Source: HLUCCA09 sp038757905 (GTDB lineage: Bacteria > Pseudomonadota > Alphaproteobacteria > Rhodobacterales > Rhodobacteraceae). Taken from it: a stretch of DNA of 64,000 nucleotides. The notes beneath the pieces are model-generated. The model was not told the DNA's origin. It ran no database searches and worked only from the letters and a program-made list of their open reading frames with translations. The translations under genes were made by a program, and so were the position numbers. Positions 1-7,974 of this stretch are shown piece after piece (the stretch's first letter is position 1; every line of letters begins with the position of its first letter). The stretch covers positions 15,324-79,323 of the forward strand of contig JBCDGG010000001.1 of the NCBI GenBank assembly GCA_038757905.1, written 5' to 3'.

Positions 1-609
1 GAAGACGCCACCAATTCACCACATGGTGTGAGCATTGGCTTTGTCTTCACCGAAGCCGACCCGTTCGTTGGTATCGACCTAGACGTACCCGAAGGCGGCA
101 CACCGTCCGAAGGCCAGCAACGTATCTACGAAGCATTCGACACTTACGCCGAACGTTCGCCGTCCGGTCGCGGCTTGCACATCATCGCTAAAGGCAAGGT
201 CGCAAAAGGCGGCGTGCGCAATAGCAACTTGGGCGTAGAAATCTATTCGTCGGGCCGGTTCTTTACGTTCACCGGGGATGCTGTACGCAACCAAGCTATA
301 GCGGACTGCCAAAGCCTTGTTGACACACTACGCGCACAGATTGCACCAAACCGGGGCACTGCGCCAACTGTGCCCGATGTTCCCGAACGCGAAGCCGACG
401 CCGCGATTGTCGAACGCGCCAAGGCCGCTACGAACGGGGCCAAGTTTGCTAAGTTGTGGGACGGTAATTGGCAGTCTGAGTACACGTCGCAGTCGGATGC
501 GGATCAAGCCTTGGTCAACTTCCTTGCTTTCTACACACAGAACCGTGCGCAGATTGCCCGTATGTTCCGCACGTCGGCCGTAAGAAGGCGCAACGCGAAG
601 ACTACGTAG
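1..609 (+). CDS. Bifunctional primase/polymerase (PrimPol-type) N-terminal part, 5'-truncated and frameshifted at its end
   Basis: The frame is open from base 1, so the N-terminus lies left of the window. The readable part has the look of the phage/plasmid primase-polymerase N-terminal domain: a FVGIDLD acidic metal-binding stretch, then SPSGRGLHII and GVEIYSSGRFFTFTG, the latter two typical of the active-site strands of this family. The last residues before the stop (after MFRTSA) do not fit the family. The +2 frame from 579 reads RKKAQREDYVDRT instead, which does fit and runs open into the ATPase gene at 705. A single missing base near 577-581 therefore probably split one primase-ATPase gene in two. 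Likely role is replication initiation or priming of a mobile element. Whether the shift is real, programmed or a sequencing error cannot be told here. Confidence 0.7.
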   Translation, partial: EDATNSPHGVSIGFVFTEADPFVGIDLDVPEGGTPSEGQQRIYEAFDTYAERSPSGRGLHIIAKGKVAKGGVRNSNLGVEIYSSGRFFTFTGDAVRNQAIADCQSLVDTLRAQIAPNRGTAPTVPDVPEREADAAIVERAKAATNGAKFAKLWDGNWQSEYTSQSDADQALVNFLAFYTQNRAQIARMFRTSAVRRRNAKTT

Positions 610-704
610 ATAGGACGGTCACGCGGGCGCTAGACGGGCGCGTTGTAGATTACCGCTATACCGCCGAAGCAATTGCCCATGGCAAGGCAAATGCCGCAGC
701 GATT

Positions 705-1724
705 TTGGCGACGCACGCAGAGAAAGCCCGCAAAGCCGCACGCAGGGCCGCGAAATCCCGCGTACGCTCTGCGCGTCAACTGCAAGGTGAAGACTTCCCG
801 GCTATCAATTGGGTCGTTGAAAATGTCTTACCAGAAGGTTTGACGATATTCGCGGGCGTACCAAAGGTCGGGAAAAGCTGGTTGGCTCTGGACATTGCGC
901 GCGCGAAAGCTTCGGGTGACACGGTATTGGGGCAACCCTGCGAGCCTGGCGATGTGCTGTTGTTGGCACTCGAAGACAACGGACGCCGCCTACAGGACCG
1001 CTTGCGGCGCGTAGCAGGCAACGGCCAATGGCCAGCAAACATGGACTACGCAACGGAATGGTCGCGCTTGGACGAAGGCGGGCTTGCCGAAATAGAAAGC
1101 TGGATTGAAGACGCGGACGATCCTGCGTTGGTTGTGATTGATACGCTGGCAATGGTTAAGCCCATACCCACAGGGCGCAACCAATCGGCCTACGACTACG
1201 ATGTAAAAGCCCTCAAACCGTTGCACCAACTTGCCAGTGAAAAGCGCATTGCAATCATCGTTGTTACGCACACCCGCAAGGCTGCGGCTGACGACCCGGT
1301 AGAAAAGGTTAGTTCGACGCTTGGGTTAACCGGCGTCGCAGATACGATCATGTTGCTTGGGCGCGGCCCGCAGGAACAAACGGGGATACTCTATGCGCGT
1401 GGCCGTGACATAGCTGAGTTCAATACCGCCGTTAAGTTCGTTGACTTTCGTTGGCAAATTGAGGGCGACCCCGCGTTGGTCTTCGCTGGCGACACGCAGA
1501 AAATCCTTATCGACGCAATCAAGAACGGGGCGACTACGCCGAAGGAAATGGAATTGGCTACGGGCATAGACAGCGAAAACGTACGCCAAACGTTGCAACG
1601 CATGGCGAAGGCCCAACGCGTCTACCGTCATTCGCGCGGTGTCTACACCTTGCCTGCGTGGAACGACCGCCCGCAGTTTTCATTGGGGGCACCCATCACA
1701 AACGTCACAAGTCACAGCGAGTAG
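705..1724 (+). CDS. RecA-like AAA ATPase (RepA/AAA_25 type) of a mobile-element replication module
   Basis: The 339-residue frame has a Walker A motif GVPKVGKS near residues 52-59, a Walker B strand ALVVIDTL near residues 142-149 and a VVTHTRK stretch further on, as in RepA-type hexameric helicases and AAA_25 ATPases of phages and plasmids. The C-terminal part (about 265-325) looks like a small winged-helix domain (TPKEMELATGIDSENVRQTL). The nominal start is TTG at 705 without a clear ribosome binding site. The same frame is open back to 579 and there encodes the expected end of the primase domain, so the natural product was probably a primase-ATPase fusion. The iteron-like cluster begins inside its 3' end. 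Confidence 0.75.
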   Translation: MATHAEKARKAARRAAKSRVRSARQLQGEDFPAINWVVENVLPEGLTIFAGVPKVGKSWLALDIARAKASGDTVLGQPCEPGDVLLLALEDNGRRLQDRLRRVAGNGQWPANMDYATEWSRLDEGGLAEIESWIEDADDPALVVIDTLAMVKPIPTGRNQSAYDYDVKALKPLHQLASEKRIAIIVVTHTRKAAADDPVEKVSSTLGLTGVADTIMLLGRGPQEQTGILYARGRDIAEFNTAVKFVDFRWQIEGDPALVFAGDTQKILIDAIKNGATTPKEMELATGIDSENVRQTLQRMAKAQRVYRHSRGVYTLPAWNDRPQFSLGAPITNVTSHSE

Positions 1725-1802
1725 GTCAGCCCCTTTAGTTATATCCCCCGTCACAATAGTAACAAATCACAGAAGAGCGAATGTGATTGTGACGGTTGTG
1801 AC
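1695..1802. repeat. Iteron-like cluster of RTCACAA heptamers
   Basis: Three triplets of a heptamer with consensus RTCACAA occur within 108 bp. Triplet 1 starts at 1695, 1704 and 1711. Triplet 2 starts at 1750, 1759 and 1766, the same 9/7 spacing. Triplet 3 is inverted: TTGTGAC at 1796-1802 and 1788-1794, and TGTGAT at 1782-1787. The first triplet lies in the last codons of the replication ATPase, the others in the gap behind it. This arrangement fits binding sites for a replication protein (origin iterons) or a repressor. The repeats are seen directly; the role is inferred. Confidence 0.6.
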
Positions 1803-1851
1803 TAGTCCCCAACAGCCAATCGCCCATTGGACAGCGTGAAAGGAACAATAC

Positions 1852-2505
1852 ATGCAAACGAAAAACTATAGCGCCGAAGCCTTCATAGAGTTTGTCGGAA
1901 GCATTTATGTTCGGGCGTACCAATGGGCATATGACGAAGGACACGGCTTGTTTGGTCGCGTGATCCATGAAGCCGCCATTGCAGACAAGCCCCGTTGGAA
2001 AAATGCGTGCGAATTCGGCTGCATGGCTTTGCTGTGCGACGAACTGATTGACGTATCCGAACGACGCAGGATCAACCGAACGGACAAGGGGTTGTTTGCC
2101 GACGCCTGCGCTTCGCTGATCGATAGATACCTTGAACAGTTCCTGCACAGTGTGGGTATGGCTGCGTACCCGATGCAGGACTACCCAAAGTATGTGGCGT
2201 CTAGCGTTGAGCGCGAATTCAAGGCTGATGGCCTATTACCGCATATGGTGGCGCAGGTGTTGACGCGGGAACGCAACGACCTGTTTTCGGTTGAGGATTA
2301 CACAACCCGCGACAATCTATTCAGAACAACTGCGCACCCAATGCGTACCTTTGTCGAATGGTTAGACCGGCTGGAACACGACAAGGCCGTAGACCCGAAG
2401 GGATACAAACAGATGTACGCCCTTCGCAGACGCATTGTGGCCTTGCACCGCGTCGGATTGGCGATGTTGCCGCCTAAAACTTGGCGTAACCAAGTCGTGG
2501 CGTAG
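1852..2505 (+). CDS. Hypothetical protein of the island
   Basis: A 217-residue protein that I do not recognise. The ATG at 1852 follows a GAAAGGAAC ribosome binding site at about 1838-1846. The protein is rich in charged and aromatic residues, has no signal peptide or membrane segment, and looks like a soluble mostly helical protein. It sits immediately after the replication ATPase and the heptamer cluster, so a function in replication or copy control of the element is possible but unsupported. Confidence 0.55.
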   Translation: MQTKNYSAEAFIEFVGSIYVRAYQWAYDEGHGLFGRVIHEAAIADKPRWKNACEFGCMALLCDELIDVSERRRINRTDKGLFADACASLIDRYLEQFLHSVGMAAYPMQDYPKYVASSVEREFKADGLLPHMVAQVLTRERNDLFSVEDYTTRDNLFRTTAHPMRTFVEWLDRLEHDKAVDPKGYKQMYALRRRIVALHRVGLAMLPPKTWRNQVVA

Positions 2506-2756
2506 TTGGGGTTCGACAGACATCTTAGCCGCCATTTATCCCCGATTTTATTGCGCATTTAGGGTTCTTGGTATTTCTACTAACGACGTATGTACAATTC
2601 GGGTGTGCGTCGCGTAACTATGCTCATAACAAGCATGTTGGTTCTTGGTTTTTCTTGGGTCTTCAAGGCCCCCGAATACACGTTGACCCACTGACTATAG
2701 GTCGTCTTAGGTGCCCTTAATCGCGCCAAAATAGTCAATTCGGTCAGGTTCAGACA

Positions 2757-3005
2757 GTGGATACGCCAGCAACAGCAAACGGTTGGGGGGAAACCCCCGT
2801 CAAGGCACCGAAGCGCCGTCGTCGCGTGCGGCTAGACACCATTGCGGACACGCGGGCCGAAGCCGCACGCATCTATCGCAAGGCCGTCAATGGTGAAGTC
2901 AAAATCGAAGACATGAGCCGCCTAATCAACGCGCTTTCCGTCATTGGCCGCATGACAATCGACAGCGACCTAGAGGCCCGCCTTGAAGCACTGGAAGCGG
3001 GCTAA
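2757..3005 (+). CDS. Short phage-type protein (terminase-adjacent class)
   Basis: 82 residues with a GTG start. A basic N-terminal stretch (APKRRRRVRLDTIAD) is followed by a helical part ending in DLEARLEALEAG. Proteins of this form, with a DTIADTRAEAARIYRKA helix and a MSRLINAL segment, commonly lie just upstream of the large terminase gene in alphaproteobacterial prophages. That is from memory of the family, not from a search. No terminase follows here. The stop overlaps the next start (TAATG at 3003-3007), so the two are translationally coupled. The roughly 250 bp before it contain no gene that I can support. Confidence 0.5.
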   Translation: MDTPATANGWGETPVKAPKRRRRVRLDTIADTRAEAARIYRKAVNGEVKIEDMSRLINALSVIGRMTIDSDLEARLEALEAG

Positions 3006-3256
3006 TGAGTGGGGCGTTCAAATCGCGGCTGGCCAAGTTGGAAGCCCTACGTGAGCGTCCGAACCGCGTTCGCAACCACGTCGTCACGGTAGACCCGGAA
3101 GGCCGGGTTATCGGCCCGCTGACAAAGCGCCGACCTGTAATGATCGTCTTTGACCATGGGACAGACGACGAATGGGAAGCGGCGCTTTTGGCGCAGCAAT
3201 CAAAGCTAATCGGTGAAGCGAAAGCCGCCGAACAACCAACGCACACAGAGGATTAA
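3005..3256 (+). CDS. Small hypothetical phage-type protein
   Basis: 83 residues starting at an ATG that shares one base with the stop of the preceding gene. The sequence begins MSGAFKSRLAKLEALRERPN, a charged helix, and has a central strand-rich part (HVVTVDPEGRVIGPL, RRPVMIVFDHG). It resembles the second small protein often found between the short DTIAD-type protein and the terminase in prophages, where the function is unknown. No DNA-packaging gene follows in this island. Confidence 0.5.
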   Translation: MSGAFKSRLAKLEALRERPNRVRNHVVTVDPEGRVIGPLTKRRPVMIVFDHGTDDEWEAALLAQQSKLIGEAKAAEQPTHTED

Positions 3257-3260
3257 GGTC

Positions 3261-3944
3261 ATGTTTTTGGTTAGGAACGACAAAGCACAGGGTTTTCTTA
3301 CGGCACTTGGCACGAACACGGGTCGAAAGGTTGCGCTAGGCGACTTCGAAAAGCTGGAACGGGTTAAGCCCAATGTCCAAGGGATGCACCTTCGCGCAAA
3401 GGAAACCTACGAAAAGCTGCGCTTGCTGCACTTCGATCAAACGCGAAAGACGGTTGATAAGCATGTTGCCGCCCGCACGTTGGCAACGCAGTTGGTGCAA
3501 GCCGCCACGAATACCCGCAACGAAATCGTCGCGCAAAGCAACGCGCTTTCGGAAAGTGGCCAGCGCGCTGCCGACGAAACCTTTGCGCCAGTTGGCGACC
3601 GCGCGACTTATGACGCCAAGACGCTGGATTGGATCAAGGAAACCGCCGCACAGCCTGACGGCATTAGCAAGATCAAAGCGGAAGCGAACAAGTCTATTGC
3701 GGTCGCGTCGGTGCTGTACAATTCACCGCACTTTCTGACCGGACTGGCCGAACAAGTGCATAGCAACATGCGCCTGTCTGCCGTCGAAAAATACGCCCCC
3801 AAAGCCTATGCCGAATTGCAGGAAAGCGTTGAATTGGCAGGGCTTGTGCCGAAGTACGATAAGTTCGCGGCGAATGTGCATAGCAGCTTCTACACGCCAG
3901 CTATCGCGGAACAAGCCGACACCCGCGTAGATATTGAGGCGTAA
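3261..3944 (+). CDS. Hypothetical protein of the island
   Basis: A 227-residue protein read from the ATG at 3261, which has GAGGATTAAGG directly upstream and lies 4 bases after the previous stop. An upstream in-frame start at 3213 would overlap the preceding gene and is less likely. No signal peptide or membrane segment is visible. The protein is alanine- and lysine-rich and probably mainly helical. I do not recognise a family. Tight spacing places it in the operon 2757-4434. Confidence 0.5.
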   Translation: MFLVRNDKAQGFLTALGTNTGRKVALGDFEKLERVKPNVQGMHLRAKETYEKLRLLHFDQTRKTVDKHVAARTLATQLVQAATNTRNEIVAQSNALSESGQRAADETFAPVGDRATYDAKTLDWIKETAAQPDGISKIKAEANKSIAVASVLYNSPHFLTGLAEQVHSNMRLSAVEKYAPKAYAELQESVELAGLVPKYDKFAANVHSSFYTPAIAEQADTRVDIEA

Positions 3945-3948
3945 GACC

Positions 3949-4434
3949 ATGACCCCGGCGCAGTCGGACATAGCGACTATCGCACAGTGGCTCACGGACA
4001 CGTCACGTATGCGCCGCACGCCTTTGGGCAAAGACCAAGTGCTTGTCGGCCCATACGCCACGTCACTTGGCGTAGACCCCGGCGGCACCGATTGGCCCGA
4101 CTTGTCCGGGCTGGCAGAAAACGGGCTTGCCCTGCTAGTGCCCACAGGTCAGATGCCCGTCGCGATGCCCAAGGCGCGGCTGGGTATGTCGCCATACGGC
4201 CACCCGCCGCTTGTAGTGCGCTTCGAACACCTGTTTGGGCACAAGCTGGGCGTAGACCTGCCCGACGTGCTGACAATCGCCCTAGACGACCCGGCTGTGA
4301 GCCTCACGGACGCCTTGTCAGCCGAAGGATTGGGCGATCTGGACCTAGACGACGTAGCGGTCGTGGCGGTGCCCCTGTGGGCAATTCCAACGACCGACCG
4401 GGCGGAAATTACCCGCCTGTGCAAGTACCCATAG
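3949..4434 (+). CDS. Hypothetical protein of the island
   Basis: 161 residues from the ATG at 3949, four bases after the preceding stop. A TTG at 3934 in the same frame would overlap the neighbour. The sequence mixes short predicted strands with acidic turns (DLSGLAENGLALLVPTGQMP, LPDVLTIALDDPAVSL). No recognisable motif, signal peptide or membrane helix. It is the last gene of the rightward island operon; the genes that follow are on the other strand. Confidence 0.45.
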   Translation: MTPAQSDIATIAQWLTDTSRMRRTPLGKDQVLVGPYATSLGVDPGGTDWPDLSGLAENGLALLVPTGQMPVAMPKARLGMSPYGHPPLVVRFEHLFGHKLGVDLPDVLTIALDDPAVSLTDALSAEGLGDLDLDDVAVVAVPLWAIPTTDRAEITRLCKYP

Positions 4435-4559
4435 GATCGAACGCGGCGGGGTATTGGTACTGCCCTCCAACGCGTTCGTAGGCGGCGGTATCTGCGTTGG
4501 TTTACCGCCGCCGCACTTCGTCTGTATCAATTGGTCGCGCCCGAAGACGTGACCTCTTT

Positions 4560-4823
4560 TCACAACTCTGGAATGCCGACTTCCTGAACAACAGAGCCGT
4601 CGCTTTCGACGGAACAGAAGGCTACTTTGACCTCTGGAAACTTGTTTTTGAACTCTGGCGACAACATCGCTTGAAATTCGTTGAATTCGAGTACAGCCAA
4701 TTTGTCACCGCGAGTTTTAACGCGGTAGACAGTTAGGCCCCCGTCGATTTCAAGTTCGTAGTCGTCATCATAAGCCTGCAAATCGCGTCGTAAGTCGCCA
4801 ACGGTATAGGTCATGGAATCCAT
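4560..4823 (-). CDS. Small hypothetical acidic protein
   Basis: 87 residues beginning MDSMTYTVGDLRRDLQAY. The second methionine (4814) is an alternative start; neither has a strong ribosome binding site. The compact alpha/beta pattern (YELEIDGGLTVYRVKTR, KLAVLEFNEFQ) is typical of small phage or island accessory proteins, but I cannot name a family. It is the last gene of a leftward group with the two genes at 4853-5298. Confidence 0.45.
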   Translation of the reverse strand: MDSMTYTVGDLRRDLQAYDDDYELEIDGGLTVYRVKTRGDKLAVLEFNEFQAMLSPEFKNKFPEVKVAFCSVESDGSVVQEVGIPEL

Positions 4824-4852
4824 CTCAATTGTGCGTTTTCTGTCGAAGCCAT

Positions 4853-5110
4853 CTATTGCTGGCGTCCGGGTTGATCGGTTTCAAGACGAATGCGCCAAAA
4901 CTTCCCTGCACGTTCATATACCGCATCCGGCGTAAGCTTATTGAAAAGCTTCAACACTCCTTTGCCGACGCATAGGTTCGAAGACTTGTCGAAATACGCC
5001 AAAGCTTCGTCTTGAAAGTGGAACAGATGACTTGCTGCGGCTTCCTGATAAAGAAACCCGTCGCGTTCATACTCTGCCAACATCCAGCGTGCCGCTTCGT
5101 CTTCTGTCAT
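4853..5110 (-). CDS. Small hypothetical protein coupled to a DUF2158 gene
   Basis: 85 residues read from the ATG at 5110, which overlaps the stop of the upstream DUF2158 gene in an ATGA junction (5107-5110). A longer frame reaches 5188 but would overlap that gene extensively. The sequence starts MTEDEAARWMLAEYERDGFL and contains FHFQDEALAYFDKSSNLCVG, resembling small proteins now grouped as DUF6953 (a tentative memory-based match). The coupled start suggests joint expression with the partner. Confidence 0.5.
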   Translation of the reverse strand: MTEDEAARWMLAEYERDGFLYQEAAASHLFHFQDEALAYFDKSSNLCVGKGVLKLFNKLTPDAVYERAGKFWRIRLETDQPGRQQ

Positions 5111-5298
5111 GCTTTCTTCGGCGCAACGTAGGCTTGCAGCGTTTCTTCTTCGAAATGCGCCCGTTCTTTCGATGCACCTTTGAACCATTCACAATAGTAA
5201 GCGTAGCTACCGGGATTTCCGGTTTCCTTCGAAACGGTCATTGCGGGACCGCCTGATTTCAATTGAACAATGTCGCTGGGCTTAAATTTCGCAGCCAT
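5107..5298 (-). CDS. DUF2158 (YodC-like) small protein
   Basis: 63 residues with the DUF2158 pattern: KPSDIVQLKSGGPAMTV at the N-terminus and YYCEWFKGASKERAHFEEE in the middle, matching the usual VxLKSGGPxMTV and CxWF signatures. The family has no established biochemical role and is frequent on mobile elements. It is the first gene of a leftward operon with 4853-5110 and possibly 4560-4823. An ATG at 5298 gives a full-length family member. Confidence 0.75.
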   Translation of the reverse strand: MAAKFKPSDIVQLKSGGPAMTVSKETGNPGSYAYYCEWFKGASKERAHFEEETLQAYVAPKKA

Positions 5299-5555
5299 GT
5301 GTAGTGCTCGCCTCGTATTAAATTACCGTATCTTGTGCAAAGATAGGGTGGGCGGCTTTGTGGCGCTAGGAACAAAAGAGTAGAAATGTCGTCGTAGATG
5401 CGAATAAAAGCGCGCCGACGCACGCTGCGACATGCGGTCACGTCTTCGTGAGCTTTGGCGGGGTCAGAACGCGCCTAACAACCACCGCAAAAGCAAGAGT
5501 AGGTTGTTAGTAGAATCCTCTTTGCGCCAATTTTCCCAATGAAATCAAAGTTAAT
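5299..5555. other. Island edge between DUF2158 gene and tRNA-Asn, with a short inverted repeat
   Basis: No convincing gene. An inverted repeat CTAACAACC (5475-5483) / GGTTGTTAG (5502-5510) with an 18-base spacer lies 45 bases from the tRNA 3' end. Its place at the island edge would suit a recombinase or excisionase site or a hairpin, but this is only positional. Composition is clearly lower in GC than the DNA beyond the tRNA. Confidence 0.4.
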
Positions 5556-5630
5556 TGGCTCCGGCGGTAGGGATCGAACCTACGACCAATTGATTAACAG
5601 TCAACTGCTCTACCGCTGAGCTACGCCGGA
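5556..5630 (-). tRNA. tRNA-Asn (anticodon GTT)
   Basis: The minus strand reads TCCGGCG at the 5' end (5630-5624) pairing with CGCCGGA at 5566-5560, discriminator G at 5559 and an encoded CCA at 5558-5556. The anticodon loop CTGTTAA gives anticodon GTT, and the T-arm has GGTTCGATCC. The 3' end points at the island, the usual geometry of integration at a tRNA 3' end, so the gene is the likely attachment site. Confidence 0.95.
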
Positions 5631-5694
5631 ACTGGCGGCGCGTATAGCAAGGGGTCATGGCCTCGTCCAGAGGGTCGGGGGAGAAAATCCCGCC

Positions 5695-6597
5695 CTAGGT
5701 CAGGGCGAACTCTGCGCCTGCGGACAGGGGCCCGACGGGGTGTGCGCGGCCGTCCTCGACGAGGGCGATCAGGTGCGCCAGGACGTTGCGTTCTGCGGCC
5801 GGGAGCAGCCGTACGTCGACATCGGCGTAGATCGCGCGGGTTAGCGCCGCGGGGGTGGCCGGCCCGGTCTTCAGCGCCTCGATCACCGCGCCGGCGCGCC
5901 CCTCGCGGTGCGCCAACAGCCAAGCCAGGCGACCCGCCGGGTCCGTCACCGGATCGCCGTGGCCGGGGTAGAACACCCGGGCCGGGAGAGCGGCCAGACG
6001 CCGACAGGAGGCGAAGAAGGCGACCAGATCGCCATCGGGCGGAGACACCAGCGACGACGCCCAGCCCATCACGAGATCGCCGGTGAAGACGGCGCCGGAC
6101 CACGTGTAGGCCAAATGGTCGGAGGTGTGGCCCGGCGTGGCCACGGCGCCGATCTCCCAGCCGCTGCCCCGGACGGTCTCACCGTCCTCCAGCACGATGT
6201 CGGGTTCGAACGCCGCGTCGATCCCCTCGCCGCCGCCCACGAGCCCGTCGGCAGCCAGCCGTGCCATCATCGGGCGGCGGCGGCCCGCCAGATTGCCGGC
6301 GGCATGGATCTGGGCGCCCGTACGCGCGGCCAGCGCCCGGGCCAGGGCCGCGTGATCGCGGTGGGCGTGGGTGACGAAGATCGCGGCGACCCGCTCCCCG
6401 GGGCCGAGCGCCGCCAGAATGGCCGCCAGGTGCCGGGGTTCGTCGGGCCCGGGATCGATGACGGCCACCGCGCCGGTGCCGACGATCCATGTGTTGGTGC
6501 CCGTATGGGTCATGGGCGAGGGGTTCGGCGCCCGGACGAGGCGCAGCCCGGGTTCGACCGCGCTGTCGGCGGCCGGGGCATTTGTGTCATCGGCCAT
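5695..6597 (-). CDS. MBL-fold metallo-hydrolase
   Basis: 300 residues of metallo-beta-lactamase fold. The metal-binding HxHxDH motif is THAHRDH (H77, H79, D81, H82). Further metal ligands are visible in TPGHTSDH and in YPGHGDP, with TGDLVMG giving the bridging Asp. The C-terminal part (about 230-300) resembles the winged-helix-like tail of the LACTB2/glyoxalase-II-like group. These proteins are cytoplasmic thioester hydrolases or nucleases; the substrate cannot be told. It stands alone on the minus strand between the tRNA and the divergent sensor kinase gene. Confidence 0.85.
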   Translation of the reverse strand: MADDTNAPAADSAVEPGLRLVRAPNPSPMTHTGTNTWIVGTGAVAVIDPGPDEPRHLAAILAALGPGERVAAIFVTHAHRDHAALARALAARTGAQIHAAGNLAGRRRPMMARLAADGLVGGGEGIDAAFEPDIVLEDGETVRGSGWEIGAVATPGHTSDHLAYTWSGAVFTGDLVMGWASSLVSPPDGDLVAFFASCRRLAALPARVFYPGHGDPVTDPAGRLAWLLAHREGRAGAVIEALKTGPATPAALTRAIYADVDVRLLPAAERNVLAHLIALVEDGRAHPVGPLSAGAEFALT

Positions 6598-6639
6598 TTC
6601 TCCGTTCCTCCGCCCGCGCTGCGCCGCTACCTATAGGCC

Positions 6640-7974
6640 ATGTCGTTCGACTGGCTCAAACGCTCCATGCCGCGCGGTCTTTATGGCCGGGCGGCGCTGA
6701 TTCTGCTCGTGCCCGTGGTGACGCTGCAGATCGTGGTGTCGGTCGTGTTCATCCAGCGCCATTTTGAAGACGTCACGCGCCAGATGACCCGCGGCGTCGT
6801 CAAGGATCTCCAGTTTCTCATGAACGAGGTCGGCGAGGCGCGGACGCGGGCCGGGGCGTTGGCCAATACGATCGACCTCCGCCGCGATCTGGATCTCGAC
6901 GTCACCCTTCCGGTCGCGCCTGCGTCGCCGCCCGGAACGGCAGTGCGCCTGTTCTACGATGTCTCAGGCCTGACGATCGTCTCGACCTTGCGCGAAGAGC
7001 TGCCGGAACTGCGGGCGGTCGATCTTGCCAGCAACACCCGCGATGTCTCCGTCGAGCTGGAGACGGAGTTCGGCCCGATGGGCGTCGTCTTCTCCCGCCG
7101 TCTGGTTGCCGCGTCCAATCCACACCAGTTTCTGGTGATCATGCTGGTGTTCGGGGTGCTGATGACGGCGGTCGCGTTCGTCTACCTGCGCAACCAGCTG
7201 CGTCCGGTGACCCAACTGGCCGAGGCCGCCGCGGCGTTCGGACGGGGCAGGGTGGTTGCCTATCGTCCACGGGGAGCGCAGGAGGTGCGCGCCGCGGGAA
7301 CGGCCTTTCTGGACATGCGCAACCGGATCGAGCGTCAGATCGAACAGCGCACGCTGATGCTGTCCGGGATCAGTCATGATTTGCGGACCCCGCTCACGCG
7401 GATGCGGCTGGGCCTCTCCATGCTGCCGGAGAGCGAGGATGTCGCCGAGATGACGCGCGATGTGGAGGAGATGGAGGCCCTGATCGACGCCTTCCTGCAG
7501 TTTTCGCGCGCGGAGGCCGAGGGCGAGCCGGAGGCGACCGATCCGGTGGACCTTGTCCAGGGGGCTGTCCGGAAGGCGAAACGCGCGGGCGGCGATGTCG
7601 AGGTGGCCGCGTCCGAAGCGGGGTCCGCCGATCCTGTGCCCCTGCGCCGGCAATCGGTGGAGCGGGCGCTCGGCAATCTGATCGGCAATGCGATGCGCTA
7701 TGCCGAACACGCGGAGGTGTCGGTTAAGCGGGGCACCCGGACGCTGCACTTCGTGGTCGAGGACGATGGGCCGGGGATCGATCCCGCCTCGCGGGAGGAG
7801 GCGATGCGCCCGTTCGCGCGCCTCGACGCGGCCCGCAATCAGGACAAGGGCTCCGGCGTGGGTCTGGGGCTGGCCATTGCCCATGACATCGCCCGCAGCC
7901 ATGGCGGGCGGCTGGAGCTTGGCCGGAGCGCGCGGCTCGGCGGCTTGCGGGCGGAGTTGGTGGTCGCGGTCTGA
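6640..7974 (+). CDS. EnvZ-type sensor histidine kinase
   Basis: 444 residues. Order: TM1 about 18-38, periplasmic sensor region about 39-162, TM2 about 164-184, HAMP (185-240), dimerisation/phosphoacceptor helix with the H-box SHDLRTPLTRMRL (His246), and a HATPase_c domain with N-box NLIGNAMRYA (about 346), DDGPGID (about 375) and GSGVGLGLAI (about 405). It should autophosphorylate at His246 in response to an envelope signal. No response regulator gene is adjacent, so the partner is elsewhere. The ATG at 6640 gives an N-terminus typical of the family. Confidence 0.88.
   Translation: MSFDWLKRSMPRGLYGRAALILLVPVVTLQIVVSVVFIQRHFEDVTRQMTRGVVKDLQFLMNEVGEARTRAGALANTIDLRRDLDLDVTLPVAPASPPGTAVRLFYDVSGLTIVSTLREELPELRAVDLASNTRDVSVELETEFGPMGVVFSRRLVAASNPHQFLVIMLVFGVLMTAVAFVYLRNQLRPVTQLAEAAAAFGRGRVVAYRPRGAQEVRAAGTAFLDMRNRIERQIEQRTLMLSGISHDLRTPLTRMRLGLSMLPESEDVAEMTRDVEEMEALIDAFLQFSRAEAEGEPEATDPVDLVQGAVRKAKRAGGDVEVAASEAGSADPVPLRRQSVERALGNLIGNAMRYAEHAEVSVKRGTRTLHFVVEDDGPGIDPASREEAMRPFARLDAARNQDKGSGVGLGLAIAHDIARSHGGRLELGRSARLGGLRAELVVAV

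Noticed and set aside
5259..5441. 60-codon minus-strand frame at the island edge
   Set aside because: Overlaps the DUF2158 start, no ribosome binding site and no recognisable pattern.
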